Origin: Flavobacterium sp. N2038
Lineage (GTDB): Bacteria > Bacteroidota > Bacteroidia > Flavobacteriales > Flavobacteriaceae
NCBI RefSeq assembly: GCF_025947185.1
Contig: NZ_CP110001.1
Span: forward strand, 806,001-870,000
Reading direction: 5' to 3'
Length of the DNA: 64,000 nt
Made by a program: the position numbers and the translations under genes. Under the pieces are notes generated by a model. The model saw only the letters and a program-made list of their open reading frames with translations. It made no database searches and was not told where the DNA came from. Below are positions 35,009 to 45,341 of the stretch, one piece after another (positions within the stretch are counted from its first letter, which is position 1; every line of letters starts with the position of its first letter).

Positions 35009-38000
35009 ATGATAAGAAAACTACTTTACTCGTTTTTATCGATTATTTTTTCTAATGCTTCTAAGAAGAAATCTTTTACAGTTGATTTAAGATTGCTTTG
35101 TTTGGGGATGTTTTTTGTTGTTTCGTTTGTGAATACTGTTGAAGCACAAATTTGGTCTAATCCAATTACTGGTGCCAATCCAAGTGCCTCAAATCCGTAT
35201 ACAACGGGACAATCAGTTGCATCTAATCTATCTGTAAGTGGAATTGGAAGAGCAAATGTATTGGGAGCAGTTAATGCCGGTAATATTTATGCTGCTAGTG
35301 GCTGGACAAACAGTAATAATATTAATACAAATAATTATTTTGAATTCACATTAACGCCAAATGCTGGATACGAGATTGACTTTACTAATTTTATATATAC
35401 TGGTACAAATACTAACGGACCAACAAGATTTGCATTGCGATCAAGTTTAGATAACTACCTATCAAACATTGGAACTTCGAATTCTGTTGGTGGTACTTTT
35501 GATTTGTCTACTTATCAAAACATTGCCTCACCAATAACTTTTCGACTTTATGGTTATAGAAATCAGAATGGTGGTAATTTTAGTGTTAATGATTTTGAAT
35601 TTAATGGTAGTATTAGTTGCAGTAATAATATTACAGCAACAGGAGTAACAATATGTCAAGGTGGATCTGGAACTATTTCTTATGGAGTGGGGAGTACAAG
35701 TTTATCTGGGAATACACTTACAGGAAGCTGGAACTTAGGAACTGATCCTGTTGCATATAGACCAGGAGGTGAGACTACAGGACCATTTAATGATACATCT
35801 ACTTGCTTGTTTATAAGCTCAGAAGCAAAAAGATCATATGTAGCTACAACATTTCAGGTTAGTGTTACGGGGAATTATACCTTTAAAATGACTGATAGCG
35901 GAGCTTATGATGGTATTGGATATATTTATACAGGAAATTTCACGCCTGGAGATTGTGCAGGAGGGGGTGCTTTTGTAAGAGGGGATGATGATGATGGCGC
36001 AGTTGGGACAGAACCAAAAATGGTTAATGTTCCTTTGGTTGCAGGAACAACTTATACTTTAATTTCAACTCAGTTTAATCTTCCAGCGGTAAACGCAAAC
36101 TTTACTTGGACGATAACCCCTCCATCAGGCGGAGGTTTAATAACGCCAAGTTGGTATACTACAGCAACAAGTACATCACCAATTACATCGGTTTCACCTT
36201 TTAACCCGGTACTTTTTAGTACATCTGGGCTGACAAATACAAATACGCCTGGTACTACAACTTATTATGTCTCTTTTCCTTCAGTTACAGGATGTAGAAC
36301 AGCTGTAAATTTTGTAATAAATCCACTTCCAACAATATCAGGGACATTAGGAGTCTGTGTAGGTTTTACTACACAATTAACAGGGTCAGCTACAGCGGCA
36401 GCTTCAACGCCATGGACATCGTCTTTGCCTGCAGTTGCAACTGTAAGTAATACTGGATTAGTCACAGGTGTTGCAGCAGGAACTAGTGTTATAACTTACA
36501 AAAATAGTAATGGCTGTACTCAAACCGCTACTGTAACAGTAAGTCCGGTACCTACAGCTGCGACAATAAGTGGCAATACAACTGTTTGTCAGAATTCAGG
36601 CTCTCCAAATATAACATTTGCAAATCCTCAAACTTTTCCTGTTACTGTTACTTATAATATTAACGGAGGATCAAGTACTACAGTAAATATCGCAGCAAGT
36701 TCTGTGGCAAATATTGCTGTACCAACAACAACTTCAGGAGTATTTGTTTATAATTTGGTTAGTGTGGCAAATCAGTCTGCAACAACTTGTTCGAATGCGA
36801 TTTCAGGTTCAGCAACTGTAAGGGTAAATTCTATACCAACTATTACATTAAATAAAACAGATGAAACTTGCGCTTCATCTAATAATGGAACTATTACACC
36901 GGTTCTTTCCGGAGGACTTACAAATGTTAGATATATTAAATTAACGCAAAAATATGTAAATGCAGCTGCGTGGCAACAAGTTGCGGAGATACAGGCTTTT
37001 GAAATTTTTACAGGGACTAATGTCGCATTATCTACAAATGGAGCCTCTGCAACTGCAAGTTCAATTTATAGTAATAATCCTGGAATATATGGTCCGCAAA
37101 GAGCAATTGATGGGAGTTCGGCCAGTATATGGCATAGCAATTCTACAAACATTAATGAATTTATAATAGTTGACCTAGCTTCTGGAAAGAATTTAGATTA
37201 TTTACGAATTTATAATCGTGCCGATTGCTGCCAAGAAAGAGGACAAAATATGTTGTTAGAATTACTTGATGCATCAAGTAATGTAATTTATTCTAAAACC
37301 GTGGATCTTTTTGAAAATATATATGGTTCACATTATATCGATGTGAATGTTTTAGATGTTTCTTGGGGAGATCCAGCGACGACTTTAAACAGAACAGGTT
37401 TAGATGTTGGAACATATACCTTAAATTATTCAGATGCGGTGGGTTGTTCTGCAAGTTCTCAGGCTACTATTGCTACAACTAATCCAAATACTTCAATTAC
37501 AACTCAACCTTCAGTTTCGGCAATTTGCGCAGGAAGCAACACTTCGTTTAGTGTTGCAGCTTCAGGAGTAGCTTTAACATATCAATGGGAATTAAGTACA
37601 GATGGAGGAACAAATTTCGGCCCTTTATCTAACGGAGGAGTTTATTCAAATGTGACAAGTGCTACAATGAATATTACTGGTGCGACGGCTTTAATGAATG
37701 GATATCGATATCGTGTTGTTGTTACTGGTACATGTTCTGCAGTAACTTCGCCTGGAGTTGCTCTTACGGTTAATAGTTCCCCAACAGTTACTTCAATTGC
37801 AACACCTACTGTATTGTGTATAGGAGGATCTTTAAGTATGACAACGCCAACAGTTACTGCCAATGGTTCTGCAATTACCGCACAAGGATGGCAAATTGAA
37901 ACGGGAGTTTCAAGTGGAGCGTACACAAGTTTAACTTTGCCATACACAGTTGCATTAGCAGATGATGGTAAAGCGATTAGATATTCTGCTACTAGTAGTT

Positions 38001-40747
38001 GCGGAATTACAACTAGTAATTTAGTTACTGTTACAGTAAACGATAAACCAACTATTACTTCTATTTCAGCTCCAGCTGCATTGTGTACGGGAGCATTATT
38101 AAATATGACAACACCTACAGTTACTGCAAATGGTTCTGCAGTTTCTGCACAAGGTTGGGAAATTGAAACAGGAGTTTCAAGCGGATTATATACAGGTTTG
38201 ACTTTACCGTATACAACTACATACGCAGATAATAGTAAGACAATTAGATATTCTGCTACAAATAGTTGTGGAACAACAACCAGTAATTCAGTTACTGTTA
38301 CAGTTAATACAACTCCAACGGTTACTTCAATTACGGCACCCGCAGCATTGTGTTCTGGAGTATTATTAAATATGACAACACCTACAGTTACTGCAAATGG
38401 TTCAGCAGTTTCTGCACAAGGTTGGCAAATTGAAACAGGAGTTTCAAGTGGATCATATACAGGTTTGACTTTACCATATACAACTACATACGCAGATAAT
38501 GGTAAGACAATTAGATATTCTGCAACAAATGGTTGTGGAACAACAACCAGTAATTCAGTTACTGTTACAGTAAATGAGAAGCCAACAGTTACTCCAATTA
38601 CAACACCAACAGCATTGTGTACAGGAGGATCTTTAAGTATGACAACCCCAACAGTTACTGTAAATGGTTCTGCAGTATCCGCACAAGGTTGGCAAATTGA
38701 AACGGGAGTTTCAAGTGGAGCGTACACAAGTTTGACTTTGCCATACACAGTTGCATTAGCAGATGACGGTAAAACGATTAGATATTCTGCTACTAGTAAT
38801 TGCGGAATTACAACTAGTAATTCAGTTACTCTAAAAGTAAACGCAAACCCAACAGCACCAGTAGCATCACCTACTCAGCCAACTTGTGCACAGCCAACAG
38901 GAACTATTACAGTTAGTAGCCCTGCACCGGGAGCAGGAATTTCTTATGGTTTAGACGGAACTACTTTCCCAAATACAACAGGAGTATTTACCGGACTTAC
39001 AGATGGGGTTTACACTGTTTATGTGAAAAACGGTTCTGGTTGTATTGCATCTGCAACTCCAATTACGATTGCATCAACTGGTGCAATAGTATGGACAGGA
39101 AATACAAGTACAGACTGGAATACAGCAAGTAACTGGTTACCGGCAGTAGTTCCGGGATTGGGAGACTGTGTTTTAATTCCTAACACAGGGGCAAAAAATT
39201 CGGTTATTAGTACTGATGTAAGTGTCTATTCTATCTCGGTAAACAACGGAGGTTCATTAACAGTTTTATCAGATAAAATTTTAACAGTTACAGAAGGAAT
39301 TATAGTTGGTACAAGCGGTTCTTTTATTTTTGAAAATAATTCCAGTTTAATACAAAAAAGTACAAGCAACAGTATTAATATAGGAAACATTACATACAAA
39401 CGTAAGTCAGCACCTGTACGTCGTTACGATTTTACGTTCTGGTCTTCTCCTGTTAAAAAGGAGTCTGTTTTTACACTAAAAAAATTATCTCCGTTAACTT
39501 TGGCAGATAAATATTATAGTTACAACACCACAACATCAGCATGGAAAATAAATAATGGTGGAACATTGACAATGATTCCGGGTGATGGTTATATTGTAAG
39601 AGCGCCACAAAATTTTGATTTAGTTGCTACTGCAATTTATCCTGCTTCCTTTATCGGAACACCAAATAATGGTGACATCGAAATAACACCGGTTGCAGAT
39701 CATTCTTATTTATTAGGAAATCCATATCCATCTGCTTTAAATGCGAAAGAATTTATTGAATATAATTCCCTTGCAGGAAATGATGTAGGAGCCTTGTATT
39801 TCTGGACGCATAACAGCCCCCCAAGTGATGCCGTTTCTGGTGATGCAAAATACAATTATACGGTTAATGACTATGCTGTTTACAGCTTAGTTGGAGGAGT
39901 AGCAACTGGTCCTGCAAAAACAGGAGGAAGCCAGCCAACAGGAGTAATTGCTGCAGGTCAGGCATTTTTTGCAACTCCATCTACCAATGTTAAAATAAAG
40001 TTTACCAATGATATGCGAATTGGTGCAGGTAATAGTCAGTTTTTCAAAACCAAAGGTTCTAATGAAACGGAACAAAATCGTCTTTGGTTAAACTTTACCA
40101 ATGCTAAAGGAGCTTTTAAACAAGTTTTAGTTGGTTATGTAGACGGTGCCACAAATGGCTGGGACACGAACTATGATGGTTGGACAATGAGTGGTAATAC
40201 TTATCTGGATTTCTATAGTATTAATGATGCAGATAAACTTACTATTCAGGGGCGTGCACTTCCTTTTGAGAAAACTGATCTTGTTCCTTTAGGATATGTA
40301 ACCTCAATTGCCGGTGATTTTACTATCGCAATAGATCACGCAGATGGAGTATTTACAAGTCAGGCAGTTTATCTGGAAGACAAGAAGACAGGACAAATAA
40401 TAGATCTTCGTGCTGGTAATTATACTTTTAATACAGCGATAGGAACTTTTCCAAACCGTTTTGTTCTGCGTTATACCAATAAAACACTTGGAACAGGTGA
40501 CTTCGAAAATATTGAAAATGGTATCTTAGTTTCTTCAAAAGATAAAACAATCAAAGTACAATCTTCTGTAGAAGCTATTAAAGAAGTAACCATTTTTGAT
40601 GTAGCCGGAAAATTAGTTTATAATAAAAAGAAAGTGACTTCAAACGAATTGCAGATAACAAATTTACAAGCTGCAAATCAGGTTCTGTTAATAAATATAA
40701 CCTTAGAAAATGGTTTTACGACAACCAGAAAAGTAATCTTTCAATAG
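35009..40747 (+). CDS. T9SS cargo protein B: discoidin-like domain, four 89-residue repeats, type C signal
   Basis: A 1912-residue secreted protein with a long signal region (hydrophobic core around 29-44, ending VEAQ). Domains in order: beta-sandwich like that of cargo A (about 47-205); Ser/Thr/Asn-rich region; BIG2-like Ig domain (about 450-510, VATVSNTGLVTGVAAG); discoidin-like domain (about 640-790, NPGIYGPQRAIDGSSASIWH); Ig-like segment; four 89-residue repeats (925-1280); SprB-like stretch (APGAGISYGLDGTTF); then the shared C-terminal module from [12 protein letters not shown] (about 1470) with type C-like signal. It is likely an adhesin or carbohydrate-binding surface protein. Terminator downstream. 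Confidence 0.87.
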   Translation: MIRKLLYSFLSIIFSNASKKKSFTVDLRLLCLGMFFVVSFVNTVEAQIWSNPITGANPSASNPYTTGQSVASNLSVSGIGRANVLGAVNAGNIYAASGWTNSNNINTNNYFEFTLTPNAGYEIDFTNFIYTGTNTNGPTRFALRSSLDNYLSNIGTSNSVGGTFDLSTYQNIASPITFRLYGYRNQNGGNFSVNDFEFNGSISCSNNITATGVTICQGGSGTISYGVGSTSLSGNTLTGSWNLGTDPVAYRPGGETTGPFNDTSTCLFISSEAKRSYVATTFQVSVTGNYTFKMTDSGAYDGIGYIYTGNFTPGDCAGGGAFVRGDDDDGAVGTEPKMVNVPLVAGTTYTLISTQFNLPAVNANFTWTITPPSGGGLITPSWYTTATSTSPITSVSPFNPVLFSTSGLTNTNTPGTTTYYVSFPSVTGCRTAVNFVINPLPTISGTLGVCVGFTTQLTGSATAAASTPWTSSLPAVATVSNTGLVTGVAAGTSVITYKNSNGCTQTATVTVSPVPTAATISGNTTVCQNSGSPNITFANPQTFPVTVTYNINGGSSTTVNIAASSVANIAVPTTTSGVFVYNLVSVANQSATTCSNAISGSATVRVNSIPTITLNKTDETCASSNNGTITPVLSGGLTNVRYIKLTQKYVNAAAWQQVAEIQAFEIFTGTNVALSTNGASATASSIYSNNPGIYGPQRAIDGSSASIWHSNSTNINEFIIVDLASGKNLDYLRIYNRADCCQERGQNMLLELLDASSNVIYSKTVDLFENIYGSHYIDVNVLDVSWGDPATTLNRTGLDVGTYTLNYSDAVGCSASSQATIATTNPNTSITTQPSVSAICAGSNTSFSVAASGVALTYQWELSTDGGTNFGPLSNGGVYSNVTSATMNITGATALMNGYRYRVVVTGTCSAVTSPGVALTVNSSPTVTSIATPTVLCIGGSLSMTTPTVTANGSAITAQGWQIETGVSSGAYTSLTLPYTVALADDGKAIRYSATSSCGITTSNLVTVTVNDKPTITSISAPAALCTGALLNMTTPTVTANGSAVSAQGWEIETGVSSGLYTGLTLPYTTTYADNSKTIRYSATNSCGTTTSNSVTVTVNTTPTVTSITAPAALCSGVLLNMTTPTVTANGSAVSAQGWQIETGVSSGSYTGLTLPYTTTYADNGKTIRYSATNGCGTTTSNSVTVTVNEKPTVTPITTPTALCTGGSLSMTTPTVTVNGSAVSAQGWQIETGVSSGAYTSLTLPYTVALADDGKTIRYSATSNCGITTSNSVTLKVNANPTAPVASPTQPTCAQPTGTITVSSPAPGAGISYGLDGTTFPNTTGVFTGLTDGVYTVYVKNGSGCIASATPITIASTGAIVWTGNTSTDWNTASNWLPAVVPGLGDCVLIPNTGAKNSVISTDVSVYSISVNNGGSLTVLSDKILTVTEGIIVGTSGSFIFENNSSLIQKSTSNSINIGNITYKRKSAPVRRYDFTFWSSPVKKESVFTLKKLSPLTLADKYYSYNTTTSAWKINNGGTLTMIPGDGYIVRAPQNFDLVATAIYPASFIGTPNNGDIEITPVADHSYLLGNPYPSALNAKEFIEYNSLAGNDVGALYFWTHNSPPSDAVSGDAKYNYTVNDYAVYSLVGGVATGPAKTGGSQPTGVIAAGQAFFATPSTNVKIKFTNDMRIGAGNSQFFKTKGSNETEQNRLWLNFTNAKGAFKQVLVGYVDGATNGWDTNYDGWTMSGNTYLDFYSINDADKLTIQGRALPFEKTDLVPLGYVTSIAGDFTIAIDHADGVFTSQAVYLEDKKTGQIIDLRAGNYTFNTAIGTFPNRFVLRYTNKTLGTGDFENIENGILVSSKDKTIKVQSSVEAIKEVTIFDVAGKLVYNKKKVTSNELQITNLQAANQVLLINITLENGFTTTRKVIFQ
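37781..38848 (+). repeat. Four tandem 267-bp repeats in cargo gene B
   Basis: The units at 37781-38047, 38048-38314, 38315-38581 and 38582-38848 each encode 89 residues starting PT(V/I)T and containing TTPTVT.NGSA and IETGVSSG. Units 1 and 4 resemble each other most (YTVALADDGK, CGITTSN), as do 2 and 3 (YTTTYADN, CGTTTSN), giving an A-B-B-A order. Confidence 0.93.
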
Positions 40748-40785
40748 ATAAATAAAATAAGGAAAATTAAAGTTTTTCTTTTTCT

Positions 40786-40824
40786 AAAAGCCATTTGCTA
40801 CATTAATAGCAAATGGCTTTTTTT
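40786..40824 (+). terminator. Intrinsic terminator after cargo gene B
   Basis: AAAGCCATTTGCTA pairs with TAGCAAATGGCTTT around a 6-base loop and is followed by T7. Confidence 0.9.
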
Positions 40825-40907
40825 ATAAATATCACTAAAAGTGGGTATTGTAAGCCTAAGAAATGAATTTTAAATTAGAGGTTATTTGCTAATCTGATTT
40901 TTAGACT

Positions 40908-43900
40908 TTGAAGAGAAACTTATTTTACACGTTTATTCTGATTGTGTTTTCCTGTAATTTCGGACTTCATGCGCAACAAGGAAAGGTTGATATTACTTTT
41001 AATACTCTGGATGATGGTTTAACAGGGGACGGATTTGATCTTCCTGTTCACACTTTGTTTTTACAGCCCGATCAGAATTTAATTGTTGGAGGTGAATTTT
41101 TAAATTTAAATGGTGTTCCCGCTCCTTATTTAACACGTTTAAAACCGGATGGAAGTGTTGATGAAACTTTTAATATCGGAACTGGTTTCAATGGCAAAAT
41201 ATATGCTTCATATGTTCAGCCAGACGGAAAGATAATAGTGAGTGGCAGCTTTTCATCTTTTAACGGAATTAGTGCCGGAAGAATTATTCGCTTGAATACC
41301 GACGGTACTTTTGATGCTTCATTCAATAGTATATTAGCAGCTACAGACGGAATAATCTATGGAATTGCAGCGCAATCAGATGGTAAAATAATTATTACCG
41401 GTAGTTTTGCAAAGTACAATAATGTTACCGTAAATCGTGTTGCCCGTCTTATGCCCGATGGTTTATTAGATACCTCTTTTTTGCCAGGTTCCGGATCTGC
41501 CCTTAATATAATGAATGCGAAAGTTCTGCCCGATGGAAGAATTTTGTTAGCCGGTAATTTTACAATGTTCAGTAATGTATCAAGCAATAAAATTGTTTGT
41601 CTTAATCCGGATGGTAGCAGAAATGCAGACTTTTCTTCGGGCTCAGGGTTTGATGATGATGTTACCACGATGATAATTCAGCCAGATGGTAAAATTATTA
41701 TAGGAGGTAAATTTACTTCTTACAATGGAAATCCGGCAAACAGAATTATTCGTATTAATAATGATGGTACAGTTGACAACAGTTTTTTCTCAGGCTCAGG
41801 TTTTAGTTTAGGAGTTGTTCAGACTATTAAAATTAATCCTGAAGGAGAAATAATGGTTGGAGGATCTTTTACAGGTAATTATAATGGAGAGAGAGTTAAT
41901 CGTGTTTGTTTATTAAATTCAGAAGGAAGATTTTTAGATACTATTGATTTCGGCTCCGGTCCGGGTTCGGCATCTGTTTTTGCTTTAGAAAATGATGAAG
42001 AAGGCTCCTGGTATATTGGAGGGTCGTTTTTAGTTTTTGATAGTTTAAATCAGGGGCGATTAGCCAAGATTAATCCGGAGAAAGAGTATGATACAGGTTA
42101 TTTGTCTTCAGGAGTCGGTTTTGATAATTCGATTTATAAAGTACTTCCATTAGAAAACAAAAAAGTAATTGTCTGCGGTAATTTTAAAAAGTTTAATGGA
42201 GAATTTACCTCAAGAATTGCCAGACTTGTAGAAGATGGTACTTTAGATTCTACGTTTAATACAGGACAATCCGGAGCTAATAATTTAGTAAAAACCGCAG
42301 CATTACAATCTGACGGAAAAGTTATTATAGGAGGTAACTTTACCAAATATAATGATGCTGCTATGAATCGTATAGCACGTATTTTACAAAATGGTTATAT
42401 AGACCCAACATTTAATGTCGGTTCCGGTTGTAATAACCAGATTTATGCTATGGCAATTCAAAAAGATCAGAAAATAGTAGTTGCCGGAAATTTTACGCGT
42501 TACAATAATTTACCGGTTGGGGGAATAATTAGATTGCTGCCGGATGGATCAGTTGATACTTCTTTTGATGTTGGTGCTGGTGCAGATGCCGTTATTGAGA
42601 GTGTTTTAATTGAGCCAAACGGGAAAATTTTGGTTGGAGGACGCTTTACTAGTTTCAATAAAGTAACAGCTAATCATTTAGTTCGATTAAATTCTGATGG
42701 GAGTATGGATTCCGGATTTAATATCGGAGCGGGTTTCGATAAAAATATTTTTGTAATGGGATTGCAATCTGATGGGAAAATAATAATTGGAGGTAATTTT
42801 GTAAATTTTAACGGTGTTTCTCAGAAACGTATACTCAGATTAAATTCTAATGGACAATTAGACACCTCATTTAAATCAGGAGTAGGGTTTAGTAAAGGAG
42901 ATGTTCGGAGTATCTTGATACAACCTGATGACCGAATTTTAGTAGGCGGTACTTTTTCAGGTACTTATAATAATCGTATTGCATTAAGATTAATTCGTTT
43001 ATTAAAATCAGGCAGCTATGATGATTCTTTTGAAGCGCATCTCAATAATAAATTGTTCACGATGGGTTTTACATCAGACCAAAGACTTATTATAGGTGGT
43101 GATTTTCATTCTGTGTCTGGAATTTCCAATCATAGAATAGCCCGATTAAAACTTTGCCTTGAATCTACCACATGGAATGGAATTTCGTGGTCTAATGGTT
43201 TTCCATCCGGCGGAAAAGAAGTTTTTTTCAATGAAGATTATAGTACTTTGACGTCTGCTGATATTTGTAGTTGTACTATAGAAGAGGGAAAGAATGTGAC
43301 CCTTTTAAGCGGAAGTACTTTGGGAATTGAATTTTCATACATTGGTTCAGGAATATTAACCTTAGAAAATTCAGCAAGTCTTTATCAGACAGATGATGAT
43401 ATTGTAAATACAGGAATCGTCCATTTAAAAAGAAACACGACACCGGTATTAAGATATGATTATACATTTTGGTCATCGCCGGTTGTGAATCAAAAATTAA
43501 TAGACCTCTCTCCAAATACTTTGTCAGATAAGTTTTACTCGTATAATTCTAATACTAGTAAATGGAAACTGGAAAATCCTTTAAATAAAATGGAGACAGG
43601 AACAGGATACATAATTAGAGCTCCTCAGAATTTTTCGATTACTGATCGTTCTATATATAAAGCGACATTTAAAGGAGTTCCTAATAATGGAAAAATTATG
43701 GTAAAACAAGGAGCACCCAATACTTCTAATTTAATTGGCAATCCATATCCATCTACTCTTAATGCGGATGTTTTTTTGAGAAAAAACGCACCAGTTCTAA
43801 AAGGAGCACTGCATTTTTGGACGCACAATACTCCTATAACCAATTTAGAATACTCAACAGATGATTATGCCACTTACAATTTACTTGGAGGAGTTGGTAC

Positions 43901-44765
43901 AAGGGCATCTTTATCGATTGGAGAAACTACACAGATTCCAAACGGGAAAATAGCCTCAGGTCAGGCATTTTTTGTTGTAAGTAAAAATTCGGGAGATATT
44001 GAATTTAATAATAGTATGCGGAGTACAGATAATAACTCATTCTTTTTTAAATCAGTAAATAGAGAAGAGAAAAAGAATAATAATGTGACAGAGAAGCATC
44101 GGATTTGGCTAAATTTTGAAAACAAAACCGGAATTTTTAAGCAGATTCTAATTGGGTATATCAATGGAGCAACAAATTTATTTGACGATCAATATGATGC
44201 TGAATCTCTAAATGGAAATCCATATGCCGATTTTTATAGTAGCATTGATGATAAACAACTGGTAATTCAGGGACGGGGATTAGCTTTTGATATGTCTGAT
44301 GTAATTTCTCTTGGTTTTGCGACTTCAGTGGAAGGAGATTTTACAGTAAGCATCGATCACGAAGACGGACTTTTTAATACTCAGGATATTTTTATTGAAG
44401 ATAAAGATTTGGAAATTATACATAATCTCAAGAACAGCCCATATTCTTTTAAAACCCAAAAAGGAACCTACGACAATCGCTTTGCTTTAAGATATACAGA
44501 TTACACATTGGCAACTAATGATTTTAACAGTAAAACGAATATGATTTTGGTTTCACTACACAATCAGATGATAAAAATTGATGCTTGTGAGCAAACGATA
44601 AAAGAAATAATGATTTTTGATATGTCCGGAAGATTACTGTATCAAAAGAATAAAATTCTGGATACTAAATTTTCGATACAAAAAGACCAATTTCAACATC
44701 AGGTTATACTCATTAAAATAACAACAGAAAACGGAAAAACGATAACTCAGAAAATTGTTGTTTAG
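40908..44765 (+). CDS. T9SS cargo protein C: delta-60 repeats, type C sorting signal
   Basis: A 1285-residue secreted protein starting at TTG (KRNLFYTFILIVFSC, signal ending LHAQ). Residues about 25-750 are 13-14 delta-60 repeats of about 50 residues each, with the pattern RL..DGS.D.SF..G.GF....QPDGKI..GG.F..; these usually form beta-propellers. A linker with CSCTIEEGKNVTL leads into the shared C-terminal module (LRYDYTFWSSPV at about 847) and a type C-like end (KTITQKIVV). The module is the most diverged of the five. No canonical promoter box precedes the TTG. The 576 bases after it (44766-45341) hold no gene. Confidence 0.86.
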   Translation: MKRNLFYTFILIVFSCNFGLHAQQGKVDITFNTLDDGLTGDGFDLPVHTLFLQPDQNLIVGGEFLNLNGVPAPYLTRLKPDGSVDETFNIGTGFNGKIYASYVQPDGKIIVSGSFSSFNGISAGRIIRLNTDGTFDASFNSILAATDGIIYGIAAQSDGKIIITGSFAKYNNVTVNRVARLMPDGLLDTSFLPGSGSALNIMNAKVLPDGRILLAGNFTMFSNVSSNKIVCLNPDGSRNADFSSGSGFDDDVTTMIIQPDGKIIIGGKFTSYNGNPANRIIRINNDGTVDNSFFSGSGFSLGVVQTIKINPEGEIMVGGSFTGNYNGERVNRVCLLNSEGRFLDTIDFGSGPGSASVFALENDEEGSWYIGGSFLVFDSLNQGRLAKINPEKEYDTGYLSSGVGFDNSIYKVLPLENKKVIVCGNFKKFNGEFTSRIARLVEDGTLDSTFNTGQSGANNLVKTAALQSDGKVIIGGNFTKYNDAAMNRIARILQNGYIDPTFNVGSGCNNQIYAMAIQKDQKIVVAGNFTRYNNLPVGGIIRLLPDGSVDTSFDVGAGADAVIESVLIEPNGKILVGGRFTSFNKVTANHLVRLNSDGSMDSGFNIGAGFDKNIFVMGLQSDGKIIIGGNFVNFNGVSQKRILRLNSNGQLDTSFKSGVGFSKGDVRSILIQPDDRILVGGTFSGTYNNRIALRLIRLLKSGSYDDSFEAHLNNKLFTMGFTSDQRLIIGGDFHSVSGISNHRIARLKLCLESTTWNGISWSNGFPSGGKEVFFNEDYSTLTSADICSCTIEEGKNVTLLSGSTLGIEFSYIGSGILTLENSASLYQTDDDIVNTGIVHLKRNTTPVLRYDYTFWSSPVVNQKLIDLSPNTLSDKFYSYNSNTSKWKLENPLNKMETGTGYIIRAPQNFSITDRSIYKATFKGVPNNGKIMVKQGAPNTSNLIGNPYPSTLNADVFLRKNAPVLKGALHFWTHNTPITNLEYSTDDYATYNLLGGVGTRASLSIGETTQIPNGKIASGQAFFVVSKNSGDIEFNNSMRSTDNNSFFFKSVNREEKKNNNVTEKHRIWLNFENKTGIFKQILIGYINGATNLFDDQYDAESLNGNPYADFYSSIDDKQLVIQGRGLAFDMSDVISLGFATSVEGDFTVSIDHEDGLFNTQDIFIEDKDLEIIHNLKNSPYSFKTQKGTYDNRFALRYTDYTLATNDFNSKTNMILVSLHNQMIKIDACEQTIKEIMIFDMSGRLLYQKNKILDTKFSIQKDQFQHQVILIKITTENGKTITQKIVV

Positions 44766-45268
44766 AGTAAAATTTTGCCAAAATTTTAATTCCATTTTTT
44801 ACTGTGGAAATAGATTTTTTTTGAATTTTTTCTTCAGGAATTTTCGTTTTGGTGACGTTTTTTTTTAATATTTTATTTCATTTTTTTTAAACAGCCCTTT
44901 CGGATTAAAATAAATCAAAACCAGCTATTTAAATAAATAGATGAGCGACAAAATTTAAATGATGAACTACACTAAAAATTAAAATTCATGGGAATTTACT
45001 CTAATAAATTTTATTTTTCAAATATATTTAACTGTTTTTCAATTAATTATTTAAATTTTGTACATTGTTGTTAGGATTTTGTCAACTGTTTAGAATGTGT
45101 TTTTCCGATTCAGAATATTGTGTTTATAATCGAAAAAATGGCATAAATAAAATCCTTTTTAGATGGCCCCTTCATCTGCTTTAACATACTGATGTTAAAT
45201 TTAAGTACCACAATTATTTATGTCCTATAATAAGTAGAATTCTTCTTTTCATGCCAGTTTCAGTTTGT

Positions 45269-45330
45269 GGTATTTAAAATTATAAAATGATTTTCATAAG
45301 AGTTTGGATTTAGATTTTAATAATTTTTAA
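45269..45330 (+). promoter_or_regulatory. Conserved leader segment before cargo gene D
   Basis: About 60 bases containing AAAATGATTTTCAT, GAGTTTG and ATTTTAATA align with 51174-51235 before cargo gene E. A TCTGCTTTAACA block lies further upstream of both. No exact TAnnTTTG box is present. Nothing else was recognised in 44766-45268. Confidence 0.55.
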
Positions 45331-45341
45331 AATATCGCCAT

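Noticed and set aside
37642..38748. Long open frame of 368 codons on the minus strand
   Set aside because: It lies entirely antisense to the 89-residue repeats of cargo gene B, and its own apparent repeats simply mirror them. It has no signal, promoter or recognisable domain.
37781..38848. Regular repeats considered as a CRISPR array
   Set aside because: Units are 267 bp, contiguous without spacers and in frame within a coding sequence.
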